A DNA stretch of 64,000 nt, taken from JAJDZL01 sp965220665. Lineage in GTDB: Bacteria > Pseudomonadota > Gammaproteobacteria > Arenicellales > JAJDZL01. The stretch covers positions 1,922,001-1,986,000 of the forward strand of contig CBDCQQ010000005.1 of the NCBI GenBank assembly GCA_965220665.1, written 5' to 3'. Position 1 is the stretch's first letter; every line of letters starts with the position of its first letter. Below are positions 51,509 through 59,820 of the stretch, in pieces. The translations under genes were made by a program, and so were the position numbers. The notes under the pieces were generated by a model, which did not search any database, was not told the DNA's origin, and worked only from the letters and a program-made list of their open reading frames with translations.

Positions 51509-53392
51509 GGGTCTGAATTTTCGTTTACCCCACAAAAACCGCCAATCAGGCGCCATTTGCGGCCTGTCAGGGCAAAATCCCGAATTTCCACCCCAACCGT
51601 TCAGCGCGCCGCTGAGCCCTCTGCGGGCACCTGGCCGAATCCAACGAAAATCATCTAATGATTTGTTTTAATTGACAAATAATGCCATGAGCGAATCCCA
51701 ATCGTGTATAATTGACTCCATAAAAGAAACAAAAACCAACCCACGGGAGATTCACGCATGGCACTCATCAATTATGACCTTTTCGCGTCTGACTCTGCAG
51801 ACAATTGTGAGCTGAAAAACCTGACCGCACTGCTCGAACAGCTCGACTTCTCAGAGCTCATCAATGAGATTCTCATCCGCCGCAAAGGCAGAGGCCGGCG
51901 GGACTGGCCCATCGAAGCGATGCTCAATGCCGTGTTCGCGATCGACATTCTGCAGCACCGCAGCGTGTCCGGATTCGTCCGGGAGCTGAAACGCAACCCC
52001 GCGCTGATGCATGTGCTGGGCTTTCCGATGCGGCGTGGGTTTCACACCGACCCGGCCTTTGGCGGTTATGCGGTGCCGAGTGATTCGGCCTTTTGCCGGT
52101 TCATCCGACTGCTGACCGAGATTGAACGCGGTACCGGTGCACTGATGCGGGTGTTTGAGGCGCAGGTCGATGAGATCGCGGCACTGCTGCCGGACTTTGG
52201 AAAAAGTGTCGGCTACGACGGCAAAGCCGTCGAATCGCATTCGACCGGCCGGCCGCTCAAGCATAAGGCAATCGACAAAACCACCGGCCGGCATCCCACC
52301 TCGGATCCGGATGCCAGCTGGGGCGTGCATGAGCAGTACGGGACTGATCAGAACGGCCGGGAAGTCAGGAAAACCAAGAAATGGTTTGGTTACACGCTGC
52401 ACACGCACGGGGACGTGACTTACGAGCTGCCGATTCGGTTTCGGCTGGAAACGGCCCGCGAGTCCGAATACCGTCACTGTGAGGGGTTGATTGAAGAGCA
52501 TGAGAAGCTGTGGTTCTTTGACCGGTGCAGGAGTTTCGTGGCCGACCGGGGGCTTGACAGCAACCAGATCAGAAAGCGCCTGTTTAAGAACGATATCCTG
52601 CCGGTGATTGACACCCGCCGGATGTGGCAGGACGTCAATCTGCATCCGCAGCAGCTGAAGGTGCCGACCCGGCCGCTGGATGAGTCGAAGGTGGATACGA
52701 TTCTTCGCACGGAGAACGGCAGTCTGTACTGTCAGTGTCCTCAGAGCCGGGAACTTCGACGGATGCACTATCAGGGACGGGAGCAGAAGCGCGGTACGCT
52801 CAAGTGGGCCTGTCCGGCGGCCAGTTATGATTTCACCTGTAAAGGCCAGGCGGCCTGTTACCGCATGGGTCAGGTGAAACCGGGGTCGAAGAGCCGGGTG
52901 GTGCGGGTGAAGATGGACCCGGATCATCTTCGCAATTACGGCCCTTTGCCGCCGAATTCATACAAGTGGCGGCGGCATTACGATCAGAGGTCGGCGATGG
53001 AGCGGATTTATTCAAGAGTCGATCAGGCGCATCTGGCGCACGATCATTTCCTGCGCGGCAAAGCGCGCCTGACGCTGAAGTTCACCGTTGGCTATGCGGT
53101 GATGCTGGCGCGGGCGTGTGTGGCGGTCAAGGCCGGACAGCCGGAAAAGATGCGCAGCTGGGCGTCCTCGCTGGCGGCCTGACTGGCGCCCCGGTTCCCG
53201 GGGCTCGGAAAATCCAAACCGAACACGATGCTGCGGGTGCGGCAGATTCGGCGCGGCTGCAATTCGCCCGCGTCGCCGGCAATGGCGGTTTTCGCGGCAC
53301 TGGGCGCCTTGATGACTCGGAAATCAGCGGCGGGCGGGATTTTGTTTCGCGAAATTGACCGAATTTTTCTCCGTGACAGAATTTTCTGACCC
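51509..53392 (+). mobile_element. IS1182-like insertion sequence
   Basis: Tentative ends are GGGTCTGAATTTTCGT at 51509 and, read inward from the other side, GGGTCAGAAAATTCTGT ending at 53392, which match at most positions. They enclose one transposase gene and give a length of 1884 bases. No direct target repeat was found next to these ends, so the borders may be a few bases off. The right end lies about 30 bases from the apparent aprM promoter. Confidence 0.65.
51758..53182 (+). CDS. IS1182-like DDE transposase
   Basis: A 474-residue transposase. The N-terminal DNA-binding part is ILIRRKGRGRRDWPIEAMLN. The catalytic residues are in VGYDGKAVESHS (D), FVADRGLDSN (D) and RSAMERIYSRVDQAHL (E). 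A cysteine-rich stretch (CQCPQSRELRR, CTCKGQ-like FTCKGQAACY) separates the second D from the E, as in this family. The frame is intact and GC-rich, and a well-positioned GGGAG precedes the ATG, so it may be active. Confidence 0.85.
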   Translation: MALINYDLFASDSADNCELKNLTALLEQLDFSELINEILIRRKGRGRRDWPIEAMLNAVFAIDILQHRSVSGFVRELKRNPALMHVLGFPMRRGFHTDPAFGGYAVPSDSAFCRFIRLLTEIERGTGALMRVFEAQVDEIAALLPDFGKSVGYDGKAVESHSTGRPLKHKAIDKTTGRHPTSDPDASWGVHEQYGTDQNGREVRKTKKWFGYTLHTHGDVTYELPIRFRLETARESEYRHCEGLIEEHEKLWFFDRCRSFVADRGLDSNQIRKRLFKNDILPVIDTRRMWQDVNLHPQQLKVPTRPLDESKVDTILRTENGSLYCQCPQSRELRRMHYQGREQKRGTLKWACPAASYDFTCKGQAACYRMGQVKPGSKSRVVRVKMDPDHLRNYGPLPPNSYKWRRHYDQRSAMERIYSRVDQAHLAHDHFLRGKARLTLKFTVGYAVMLARACVAVKAGQPEKMRSWASSLAA

Positions 53393-53423
53393 TAAAATTG
53401 TTGCTAACGCAAAACCCTCCTAT

Positions 53424-53451
53424 TTGCTTCGTTGCAATTTTCAATTAAAAT
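53424..53451 (+). promoter_or_regulatory. Probable promoter of aprMBA
   Basis: TTGCTT (53424-53429) and TAAAAT (53446-53451) are 16 bases apart. Transcription would start near 53458, about 53 bases before the aprM ATG. The -35 box is only some 30 bases from the right end of the IS1182-like element. Confidence 0.45.
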
Positions 53452-53510
53452 GTTGCGACAGTTCGGATTCAATCCGCCTGCCCCATACCTAGAAGAGAGA
53501 TATCACTTGT

Positions 53511-54305
53511 ATGTTGATGAACAATCCATTTAATGATATTGCCGTAACGATTCCGCTGGCAGCCATGAAAACATTTGTTGTCGTTATGATCGTCCTGGTT
53601 ATAGTTGGAACTATTTTTGACGTAATCCACAAAAAGAGTGCAAAGTATTTCTTCGAAAACATGAAGAAATCGAAATCTGACAGTATTCACGAAGTTGGAG
53701 GGAGTGAAAAGTTAAAAATCGTTTTTGCAACGGCAGCCCATGATGTCCTCGCATCCGGTGAATTCTGCAATAACCGCCGCCGCATCGCTCACCTTCTGAC
53801 TATGTATGGTTTCGTAGTGTTTTTAGTTACAAGCGGCATCATGATATTTTGCTTCAGCGAGCCTACGTCCAGCACTCCTGTCGTATATCCACTGCTATGG
53901 CACCTAGGAGCGCTTATGGTTTGCGTTGGAGGCTATTGGTTTTGGTTTTTCATTCGGGTAGACGTGGCTGCAGAAGGTTATTCTCCATTTCGATTTATTC
54001 CGGCTGATCTGTTCGTGGTGTCTCTTTTGGCGTGCACGACTTTCGCATTGATTTGGTCATTCTTTCAGAACATGGGAGTTGGTTTTTTAGCCTGGTTGTT
54101 TTTTCTTCTGTTTGTCGTCGCCACGCTTATCCTGTTTGGTGGTGTTCCATGGTCCAAATTCGCACACATGTTCTTTAAACCGGCTGCCGCGTACCAAAAT
54201 CGCCTGGCTGATGCCGATGGCTCGCGAACTAATCTTCCAGCTCCAGCCGATGCTCCAGCCAAGTTTGGTCTTGGCATCAAAAGAGAGTTACCGCGTCATT
54301 ACTGA
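53511..54305 (+). CDS. aprM: AprM-like membrane protein of adenylylsulfate reductase
   Basis: A 264-residue membrane protein with five or six hydrophobic segments (the first at about residues 18-38, FVVVMIVLVIVGTIFDVI; others around 95-115, 125-145, 165-190 and 195-215). Several histidines lie near membrane borders. It stands directly before aprB and aprA, the order described for one lineage of sulfur-oxidising bacteria in which AprM takes the place of the Qmo complex and links the reductase to the quinone pool. The assignment rests on topology and on context. It follows the IS1182-like element by about 120 bases. Confidence 0.78.
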   Translation: MLMNNPFNDIAVTIPLAAMKTFVVVMIVLVIVGTIFDVIHKKSAKYFFENMKKSKSDSIHEVGGSEKLKIVFATAAHDVLASGEFCNNRRRIAHLLTMYGFVVFLVTSGIMIFCFSEPTSSTPVVYPLLWHLGALMVCVGGYWFWFFIRVDVAAEGYSPFRFIPADLFVVSLLACTTFALIWSFFQNMGVGFLAWLFFLLFVVATLILFGGVPWSKFAHMFFKPAAAYQNRLADADGSRTNLPAPADAPAKFGLGIKRELPRHY

Positions 54306-54389
54306 ACGTGCCCTACTTACATTTTGCAACTGGTGAAGTTACACCGAATCAACAATTTACAACAATCTAGATTGAGTTAACTATTTGCT

Positions 54390-54860
54390 ATGCCAACTTT
54401 TGTATACATGACGCGTTGTGATGGCTGTGGCCACTGCGTTGACATCTGTCCATCGGACATCATGCACATCGACAAAACATACAGACGTGCGATTAACATT
54501 GAGCCAAACATGTGTTGGGAATGCTACTCCTGTGTGAAAGCCTGTCCCCAGAATGCCATTGATTGCCGGGGCTATGCTGATTTCGCACCGCTCGGACACA
54601 GTGTTCGTGTGCTACGCGAGGAAGAGAAAGGAACGATTTCCTGGCGAATTAAATTTCGCGACGGTCGGGAGAAAAACTTTGTTTCCCCTATTACAACGCA
54701 ACCATGGGGCAAAATGATTCCGCAGCTTGCGGACCTTGAAGTACCTAGCGAAGAAGCATTGAAATCCGAACTTCTTTGCTATGAACCTGATGCACTAAAT
54801 ATTGAAAGGGGTTTGCCAACCATTGACAAATCGAAATTCAAACAAGGGGTTTACTACTAA
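54390..54860 (+). CDS. aprB: Adenylylsulfate reductase subunit beta
   Basis: Electron-transfer subunit with two 4Fe-4S clusters. The cysteine motifs are CDGCGHCVDICP (residues about 10-21) and CWECYSCVKACP (about 48-59). The C-terminal tail (IERGLPTIDKSKFKQGVYY) wraps around the alpha subunit in known structures. The 156 residues match the family. In sulfur oxidisers the complex runs in the oxidative direction, making adenylylsulfate from sulfite and AMP. The gene lies 84 bases after aprM and shares one base with the aprA start (TAATG). Confidence 0.95.
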   Translation: MPTFVYMTRCDGCGHCVDICPSDIMHIDKTYRRAINIEPNMCWECYSCVKACPQNAIDCRGYADFAPLGHSVRVLREEEKGTISWRIKFRDGREKNFVSPITTQPWGKMIPQLADLEVPSEEALKSELLCYEPDALNIERGLPTIDKSKFKQGVYY

Positions 54861-56692
54861 TGAAAATCAAAACGATATTCGTTGACTGCGACATTCTGGT
54901 TGTCGGTGGTGGTATGGGTGGTACTGGAGCTGCTTATGAATCCCGTTACTGGGGTCGTGACCTCAAAATAGTAGTTGCCGAAAAAGCGAATATCGATCGT
55001 TCAGGTGCGGTAGCCCAGGGTTTATACGCCATCAATTGCTACATGGGTATGCAATGGGACGAGAATCAACCTGAAGACCACGTTCGTTACGCCCGCAATG
55101 ACCTCATGGGCATGGTGAGGGAAGACCTCGCTTTCGATATGGCTCGACACGTTGACTCCACCGTGCATAAATTCGAGGAATGGGGTTTACCACTGATGCG
55201 CGATCCTGAAACTGGTCGTTATCAGCGCGAGGGCAAGTGGCAGATCATGATTCATGGTGAGAGCTACAAACCCATCGTAGCAGAAGCGGCACGCAAGTCC
55301 GCGGACAAAATTTACAACCGCATTATGGTGACCCATCTTTTGACTGACGAAAGCCGACCAAACCGAATCGGTGGAGCAGTGGGTTTCAACGTACGTACAG
55401 GCGACTATTATGTATTTCGCGCCAAGGCAGTCATTGTAGGTGCAGGTGGCGCGTCACACATATTCAAGCCTCGCTCTGTCGGTGAGGGTATGGGGCGAAC
55501 CTGGTATGCGCCTTGGAGTTCAGCGTCCGCCTATGCATTGCCGATTATGGTTGGTGCCAAAATGACGCAAATGGAAAACCGTATTGTGCTGTGCCGATTC
55601 AAAGACGGCTATGGTCCGGTTGGCGCATATTTCCTACACCTGAAAACCTATACCCAGAATGCATACGGTGAAGAGTACGAATCGAAGTGGTACGACCATA
55701 CCAAAGAACTTGTGGGTGAGTATATTGACCATCATCCGACTCCGACGTGTCTCAGAAATCACGCGTTCATTGAAGAAATGAAAGCGGGCAGAGGCCCAAT
55801 CCACATGGTTACCAAGGAAGCTTTTCAAGACCCGCACAAGGAAATCATCGGTTGGGAAAATTTTCTGGGAATGACTATCGGACAGGCTGTTGTCTGGGCA
55901 TCTCAGGATATTGATCCTAAGTACATCAATCCGGAACTTACCACTTCGGAACCTTACGTCATGGGTTCTCATGCTACCTGTTCAGGAGCATGGGCTAGCG
56001 GGCCCGAAGATATCTCACCGGACGAATACTATTGGGGTTACAACCGGATGATGACAGTTGACGGACTGTTCGGTGCCGGTGATGCGCTTGGTGGTACGGC
56101 GCACGCGTTTTCCTCCGGATCCTTTACCGAGGGACGATTGGCAGCGAAAGCAGCGGTGAGATACATTCGCGATCACGCCAATGACAACATAAAGATTTCG
56201 GAGAAACAATACGAAGACCTGAAACGCACGATATATAAACCTCTTGAGAATTTTGCGGTCGGTCGTAACGAAATTGTTGGAGGTACGGTTTCTCCCAGCT
56301 ATATCCTTCCAATACATGGATTACAGCGACTTGAAAAGATCATGGATGAATATGCAGGTGGCATCAGCAACAACTATATGACCAATGAGCCGTCGTTGCT
56401 TCGAGGTCTGCATCTGCTTAATACCTTACAGGAAGACCTCAATTGCATCGGTGCTGAAGACCTGCACCAGCTACAACGCGCTTGGGAATTGACACATCGC
56501 GTCATAGCCTCGGAATCTGTGGTTCGCCACACTTTGTTCCGCGAGGAGACCCGCTGGCCCGGATACTATTATCGCGGCGACTTCATGCAGTTGGATGACG
56601 AAAATTGGCACGCGCTAACTTTGTCCCGAAGAGACCCGGAATCAGGCGAGTGGACTATGGAAAAAGCCCCGGTTTATCATATCGTCGACTGA
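54860..56692 (+). CDS. aprA: Adenylylsulfate reductase subunit alpha
   Basis: FAD-binding catalytic subunit of 610 residues. The FAD site opens with ILVVGGGMGGTGAAYESRYW. Further landmarks are IDRSGAVAQGLYAINCYMG, the active-site region MIHGESYKPIVAEAARKS, VIVGAGGASHIFKPRSVGEG, MVTKEAFQDPHKEIIGWENF, and the conserved GSHATCSGAWASGPEDISPD. All are as in functional AprA. It starts at ATG 54860, one base inside the aprB stop. It is the marker gene for dissimilatory sulfur metabolism; with AprM rather than Qmo nearby, the oxidative direction is more likely. A terminator-like hairpin follows at 56732-56762. Confidence 0.97.
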   Translation: MKIKTIFVDCDILVVGGGMGGTGAAYESRYWGRDLKIVVAEKANIDRSGAVAQGLYAINCYMGMQWDENQPEDHVRYARNDLMGMVREDLAFDMARHVDSTVHKFEEWGLPLMRDPETGRYQREGKWQIMIHGESYKPIVAEAARKSADKIYNRIMVTHLLTDESRPNRIGGAVGFNVRTGDYYVFRAKAVIVGAGGASHIFKPRSVGEGMGRTWYAPWSSASAYALPIMVGAKMTQMENRIVLCRFKDGYGPVGAYFLHLKTYTQNAYGEEYESKWYDHTKELVGEYIDHHPTPTCLRNHAFIEEMKAGRGPIHMVTKEAFQDPHKEIIGWENFLGMTIGQAVVWASQDIDPKYINPELTTSEPYVMGSHATCSGAWASGPEDISPDEYYWGYNRMMTVDGLFGAGDALGGTAHAFSSGSFTEGRLAAKAAVRYIRDHANDNIKISEKQYEDLKRTIYKPLENFAVGRNEIVGGTVSPSYILPIHGLQRLEKIMDEYAGGISNNYMTNEPSLLRGLHLLNTLQEDLNCIGAEDLHQLQRAWELTHRVIASESVVRHTLFREETRWPGYYYRGDFMQLDDENWHALTLSRRDPESGEWTMEKAPVYHIVD

Positions 56693-56731
56693 TCTGCCGC
56701 AATCTGCGATCTTACAATCAGTCACCTTCGC

Positions 56732-56762
56732 ACCCTGATTGATAAAATTCAGCAGGGTTTTT
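56732..56762 (+). terminator. Probable terminator of aprMBA
   Basis: ACCCTG (56732-56737) pairs with CAGGGT (56753-56758), followed by TTTTT. The stem is short and the loop long (15 bases), so strength is uncertain, but it stands about 40 bases after the aprA stop. Confidence 0.5.
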
Positions 56763-56862
56763 GACCTGACAGTGCGTCAGTGCTGACCCTAGACGTCTCC
56801 ACAATCGTCTCGATGTTTGTGATTATGCCTGTTCGAGTTCAATTCAATTCCTGATCACCGAT

Positions 56863-58428
56863 ATGGATGGGTTCAACTTGAAAAACTCCATCGGAAGCGA
56901 AACGATTCCCGAAGATGCCAATGCTTTGCAAGGGATGATTCCGGCTCTACGTGCCTGTATCAATTCAGATGTCCAGCCGACCCGAATACCCAGTCTGATA
57001 AGAACAGCAAAATTGCGATTATCCGCTGTTCGAGATAAATTGGAGATGCTTTCAAGCAACTCTTCAACGGAAAAAACTCTCGCAACCTTTGCAGAAAACC
57101 TAAAAAGAGACCTTGAAAATGGTCAATGTGATTCTTTGCAGGATTTCGAATTGCGACTCGGCAAACTAGAGCAGATCGCTACGACGACTGAGCCGTTAAC
57201 GCTGGTAAGAATAACTGAGTGTCGGGCACTTGTTGCTGCATCAATGCAAAGACATCAATTGGCTGCAGATCTATGTCGCAAGGGTGCGGAAATTCAAGAG
57301 CTTGAAACTGTTCACAGGTGGCATTTAGTTCATCTACAGGCAACATTGCTGGCAGACTACGGACGAGACTTCGACGATGACGCTGCACTACAGGCATCAA
57401 GCGACTTGCTGAAGCACGAAGTTTTACCGCTAGCAGAAGAACTTGGAAAATCTCATGTGGTAGCTGCAAGTTTTGAATGTTTAGGAAACGTTCTCGGTAT
57501 GATCGGACAGCGTCGCAATGGTACTCGCTATCTTGAGGATGCGATCAGTGCATTTGGTGAAGCATTGAAGCGGTTAAACCCCGATACTGATTTGATGCAA
57601 TGGGCAATGGTGCAAAATGGTCTCGGGAATGCACTCGGTTCATTAGGCCAACGATGCTCAGACGACATACTTCTTCAGCATTCTATCGAGGCATTTGAGC
57701 AGGCACTAACGAAACAAAGCGAAGATTTGTGCCCGCATGATTGGGCTTCTACCATGAACAATCTGGCAGCAGTTCTACAGTCTCTCGGTCGTAAAAAGAG
57801 TGATCCAAAACTATTGAAACGTTCGGTGAATTCCTATAAGGCCGTGCTTCGGGTATGGACTCGCACTGACGTACCCCTGGATTGGGCAACAACGATGGAT
57901 AACCTCGGTACTGCACTTCGCAATCTTGGAGAGTATCGGCGAGGTCCAGGTACACTCAAGCAAGCTGTGGCCGCGTACAACAGTGCGCTCGCTGAACGAT
58001 ATCGCGAGTTGGTACCTGACGATTGGGCAATGACACACAACAACCTTGGCGCTGCTTTGCATAGACTCGCGCAACGGGAGGAAAGTTCTGACATTATGCT
58101 CAGAGCTACCGAAGCATACGAAAAAACCTTGACCGAGTGGACCCGCGAGAAAGTACCGATGACCTGGGCGATGACTGTGGCAAACCTCGGTGTAGCCAGA
58201 CGAGAATTTGCAGAAATGACGGGGGACATCGAAGCCGCTGACAAGGCTGTTGAGGAGATTCAATCGGCAGTAGATGTTTTTCGCTCCGCAAGTCATGCAC
58301 AATACACCGAACTGGGTGAGGAGCAGCTTTCTAATGCACGCCTGCTTTTGGAAACATTAGTTGCAGAAAGAGACAGTGAGGCAACTGAAGATAGTACTCC
58401 CACTACTAATGACTGTCCAGTTGCTTGA
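56863..58428 (+). CDS. Tetratricopeptide-like repeat protein
   Basis: A 521-residue soluble protein with at least four repeats of about 46-50 residues between about 220 and 470. Each carries a variant of P-x-DWA-x-T-x-NNLG-x-AL-x-x-LG and then a helix of the type L-x-x-A-V-x-AY-x-x-AL; examples are DWASTMNNLAAVLQSLGRKK, DWATTMDNLGTALRNLGEYR and DWAMTHNNLGAALHRLAQRE. The N-terminal 200 residues are helical and unassigned. There is no signal peptide or membrane segment. Such proteins serve as binding scaffolds, and repeat proteins of this sort are frequent in host-associated bacteria. No function can be assigned. The ATG at 56863 has no clear ribosome binding site. Confidence 0.82.
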   Translation: MDGFNLKNSIGSETIPEDANALQGMIPALRACINSDVQPTRIPSLIRTAKLRLSAVRDKLEMLSSNSSTEKTLATFAENLKRDLENGQCDSLQDFELRLGKLEQIATTTEPLTLVRITECRALVAASMQRHQLAADLCRKGAEIQELETVHRWHLVHLQATLLADYGRDFDDDAALQASSDLLKHEVLPLAEELGKSHVVAASFECLGNVLGMIGQRRNGTRYLEDAISAFGEALKRLNPDTDLMQWAMVQNGLGNALGSLGQRCSDDILLQHSIEAFEQALTKQSEDLCPHDWASTMNNLAAVLQSLGRKKSDPKLLKRSVNSYKAVLRVWTRTDVPLDWATTMDNLGTALRNLGEYRRGPGTLKQAVAAYNSALAERYRELVPDDWAMTHNNLGAALHRLAQREESSDIMLRATEAYEKTLTEWTREKVPMTWAMTVANLGVARREFAEMTGDIEAADKAVEEIQSAVDVFRSASHAQYTELGEEQLSNARLLLETLVAERDSEATEDSTPTTNDCPVA

Positions 58429-58616
58429 TTTCAATAAAACATGGCCAACATTTTCCTTTTAAACCATAGACCACGAATTGTTTCAAACTAAAACCAGTCA
58501 CTGGCATAGGTTTGGAATGAATTGAAAAAGGATTCAGAGTCGAACCTTCCAAAGGACAATTCCACATCTGGAGCCTAAAATATTGGTGAATCGATTTATG
58601 GATCAAAAGTGGTTTA

Positions 58617-59753
58617 GTGAAAATCGGAATTTTGGGAGCTGGGCCAGCTGGACTTTATGCCGCTATCCTGATTAAACGCAGTTGTCCCAGCGCGACAATC
58701 AAAATATTTGAACAAAATCCCTCGGATGCAACGTGGGGATTTGGGGTGGTATTTTCCGACCAGGCACTGTCGTTTCTGACAAAGGATGATCCTCAGACTG
58801 CAGACCTGTTTGAGCCTTACATGGAGAAGTGGTCTGAAGTCAAAATTACTCACCAAAACGAGACTGTGGTTATTGATGGAGTTGGATTCAGTTCAATCGG
58901 TCGTTTGCAATTGCTGCAGTTGTTGCAAAAACGTGCCGCAGAGTACGATATTGTCCCTGTTTACAACGAAAAAATTGAGAATTTAGCCGTTTTTGACGAT
59001 TGCGATATCGTTATTGGTGCAGATGGAATCAATTCAGTAGTTCGTGCAGAGGCTCCTGATGAATTTGACGAAAAATTCAGAATCATTCGTAATTGGTTCT
59101 GCTGGTACGGTACCAATCGATCATTTGACTGCTTGACACAGACATTTTTAGAATCTGAATATGGGTTCTTCAACGCCCACCATTATCGATATACCCCAAA
59201 TCTCAGTACATTTATCGTCGAGTGTGACGAAAATACATTTGAAAATGTCGGTTTTGCTGAGCTTTCGGAGGCGGAGAGTCTGGGTATTTGTGAATCCATA
59301 TTCCAAGAAACCTTACAGGATGCAAGTCTAGTTGCCAATCATTCCATCTGGCGACAATTCCCTGTGTTAAACAATCGAATTTGGTACCGTGATAACCGTG
59401 TATTAATTGGTGATGCTTTGCATACGGCACACTATTCCATAGGTTCAGGAACCCGGCTTGCCATGGAAGATGCGATTGCTTTGGTGCATGCGTTGAAAGA
59501 ATCTGAATTTGATTATGCTAAAGCATTTCCAAGATTTCAGTTTGAGAGACAGGGTAATCTCAGGAAAATTACCGGCGCTTCATTCAACTCCGGCAAGTGG
59601 TATGAACAATTTTCAAGTCACATGTCACTGCCACCTTGGGAATTTGCCTTAAGCTACATTATGCGTTCGGGACGGATTTCAGCTGAAAAGCTGCATGGAA
59701 TGTCGCCAAAATTTGCAGCTGAACTAGAGGCGCGCGGTCTTCAAATTGAGTGA
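58617..59753 (+). CDS. FAD-dependent monooxygenase, anthraniloyl-CoA/salicyloyl-CoA hydroxylase-like
   Basis: A 378-residue flavoprotein hydroxylase. It opens with the dinucleotide-binding motif IGILGAGPAGLYAAILIKRS, then ATWGFGVVFSDQALSF, the DG motif DIVIGADGINSVVR and the FAD ribityl-phosphate motif VLIGDALHTAHYSIGSGTRL. The opening and the WGFGVVFSD segment match hydroxylases acting on aryl-CoA thioesters. A benzoate-CoA-ligase-family gene follows after 67 bases, supporting an aryl-CoA substrate. The start is GTG at 58617, chosen because the FAD fold begins at the next codons. It lacks the second (reductase) domain of full-length anthraniloyl-CoA monooxygenase. Confidence 0.82.
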   Translation: MKIGILGAGPAGLYAAILIKRSCPSATIKIFEQNPSDATWGFGVVFSDQALSFLTKDDPQTADLFEPYMEKWSEVKITHQNETVVIDGVGFSSIGRLQLLQLLQKRAAEYDIVPVYNEKIENLAVFDDCDIVIGADGINSVVRAEAPDEFDEKFRIIRNWFCWYGTNRSFDCLTQTFLESEYGFFNAHHYRYTPNLSTFIVECDENTFENVGFAELSEAESLGICESIFQETLQDASLVANHSIWRQFPVLNNRIWYRDNRVLIGDALHTAHYSIGSGTRLAMEDAIALVHALKESEFDYAKAFPRFQFERQGNLRKITGASFNSGKWYEQFSSHMSLPPWEFALSYIMRSGRISAEKLHGMSPKFAAELEARGLQIE

Positions 59754-59820
59754 CACCTAAACCAATAGACTAAAGCAGAAGAAGTACTTACCAATTTAAC
59801 TGGCGTCAACAATCTTTGAA

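Noticed and set aside
51851..52927. 358-codon antisense frame inside the IS1182-like transposase
   Set aside because: It is the mirror of a GC-rich gene; the sense strand has all transposase motifs and the antisense product is histidine/proline-rich without a known fold.
53200..53510. Second copy of the tmRNA 3' end (far attachment site) near the right edge of the variable region
   Set aside because: The tmRNA T-arm/acceptor sequence was not seen here or elsewhere in the window.
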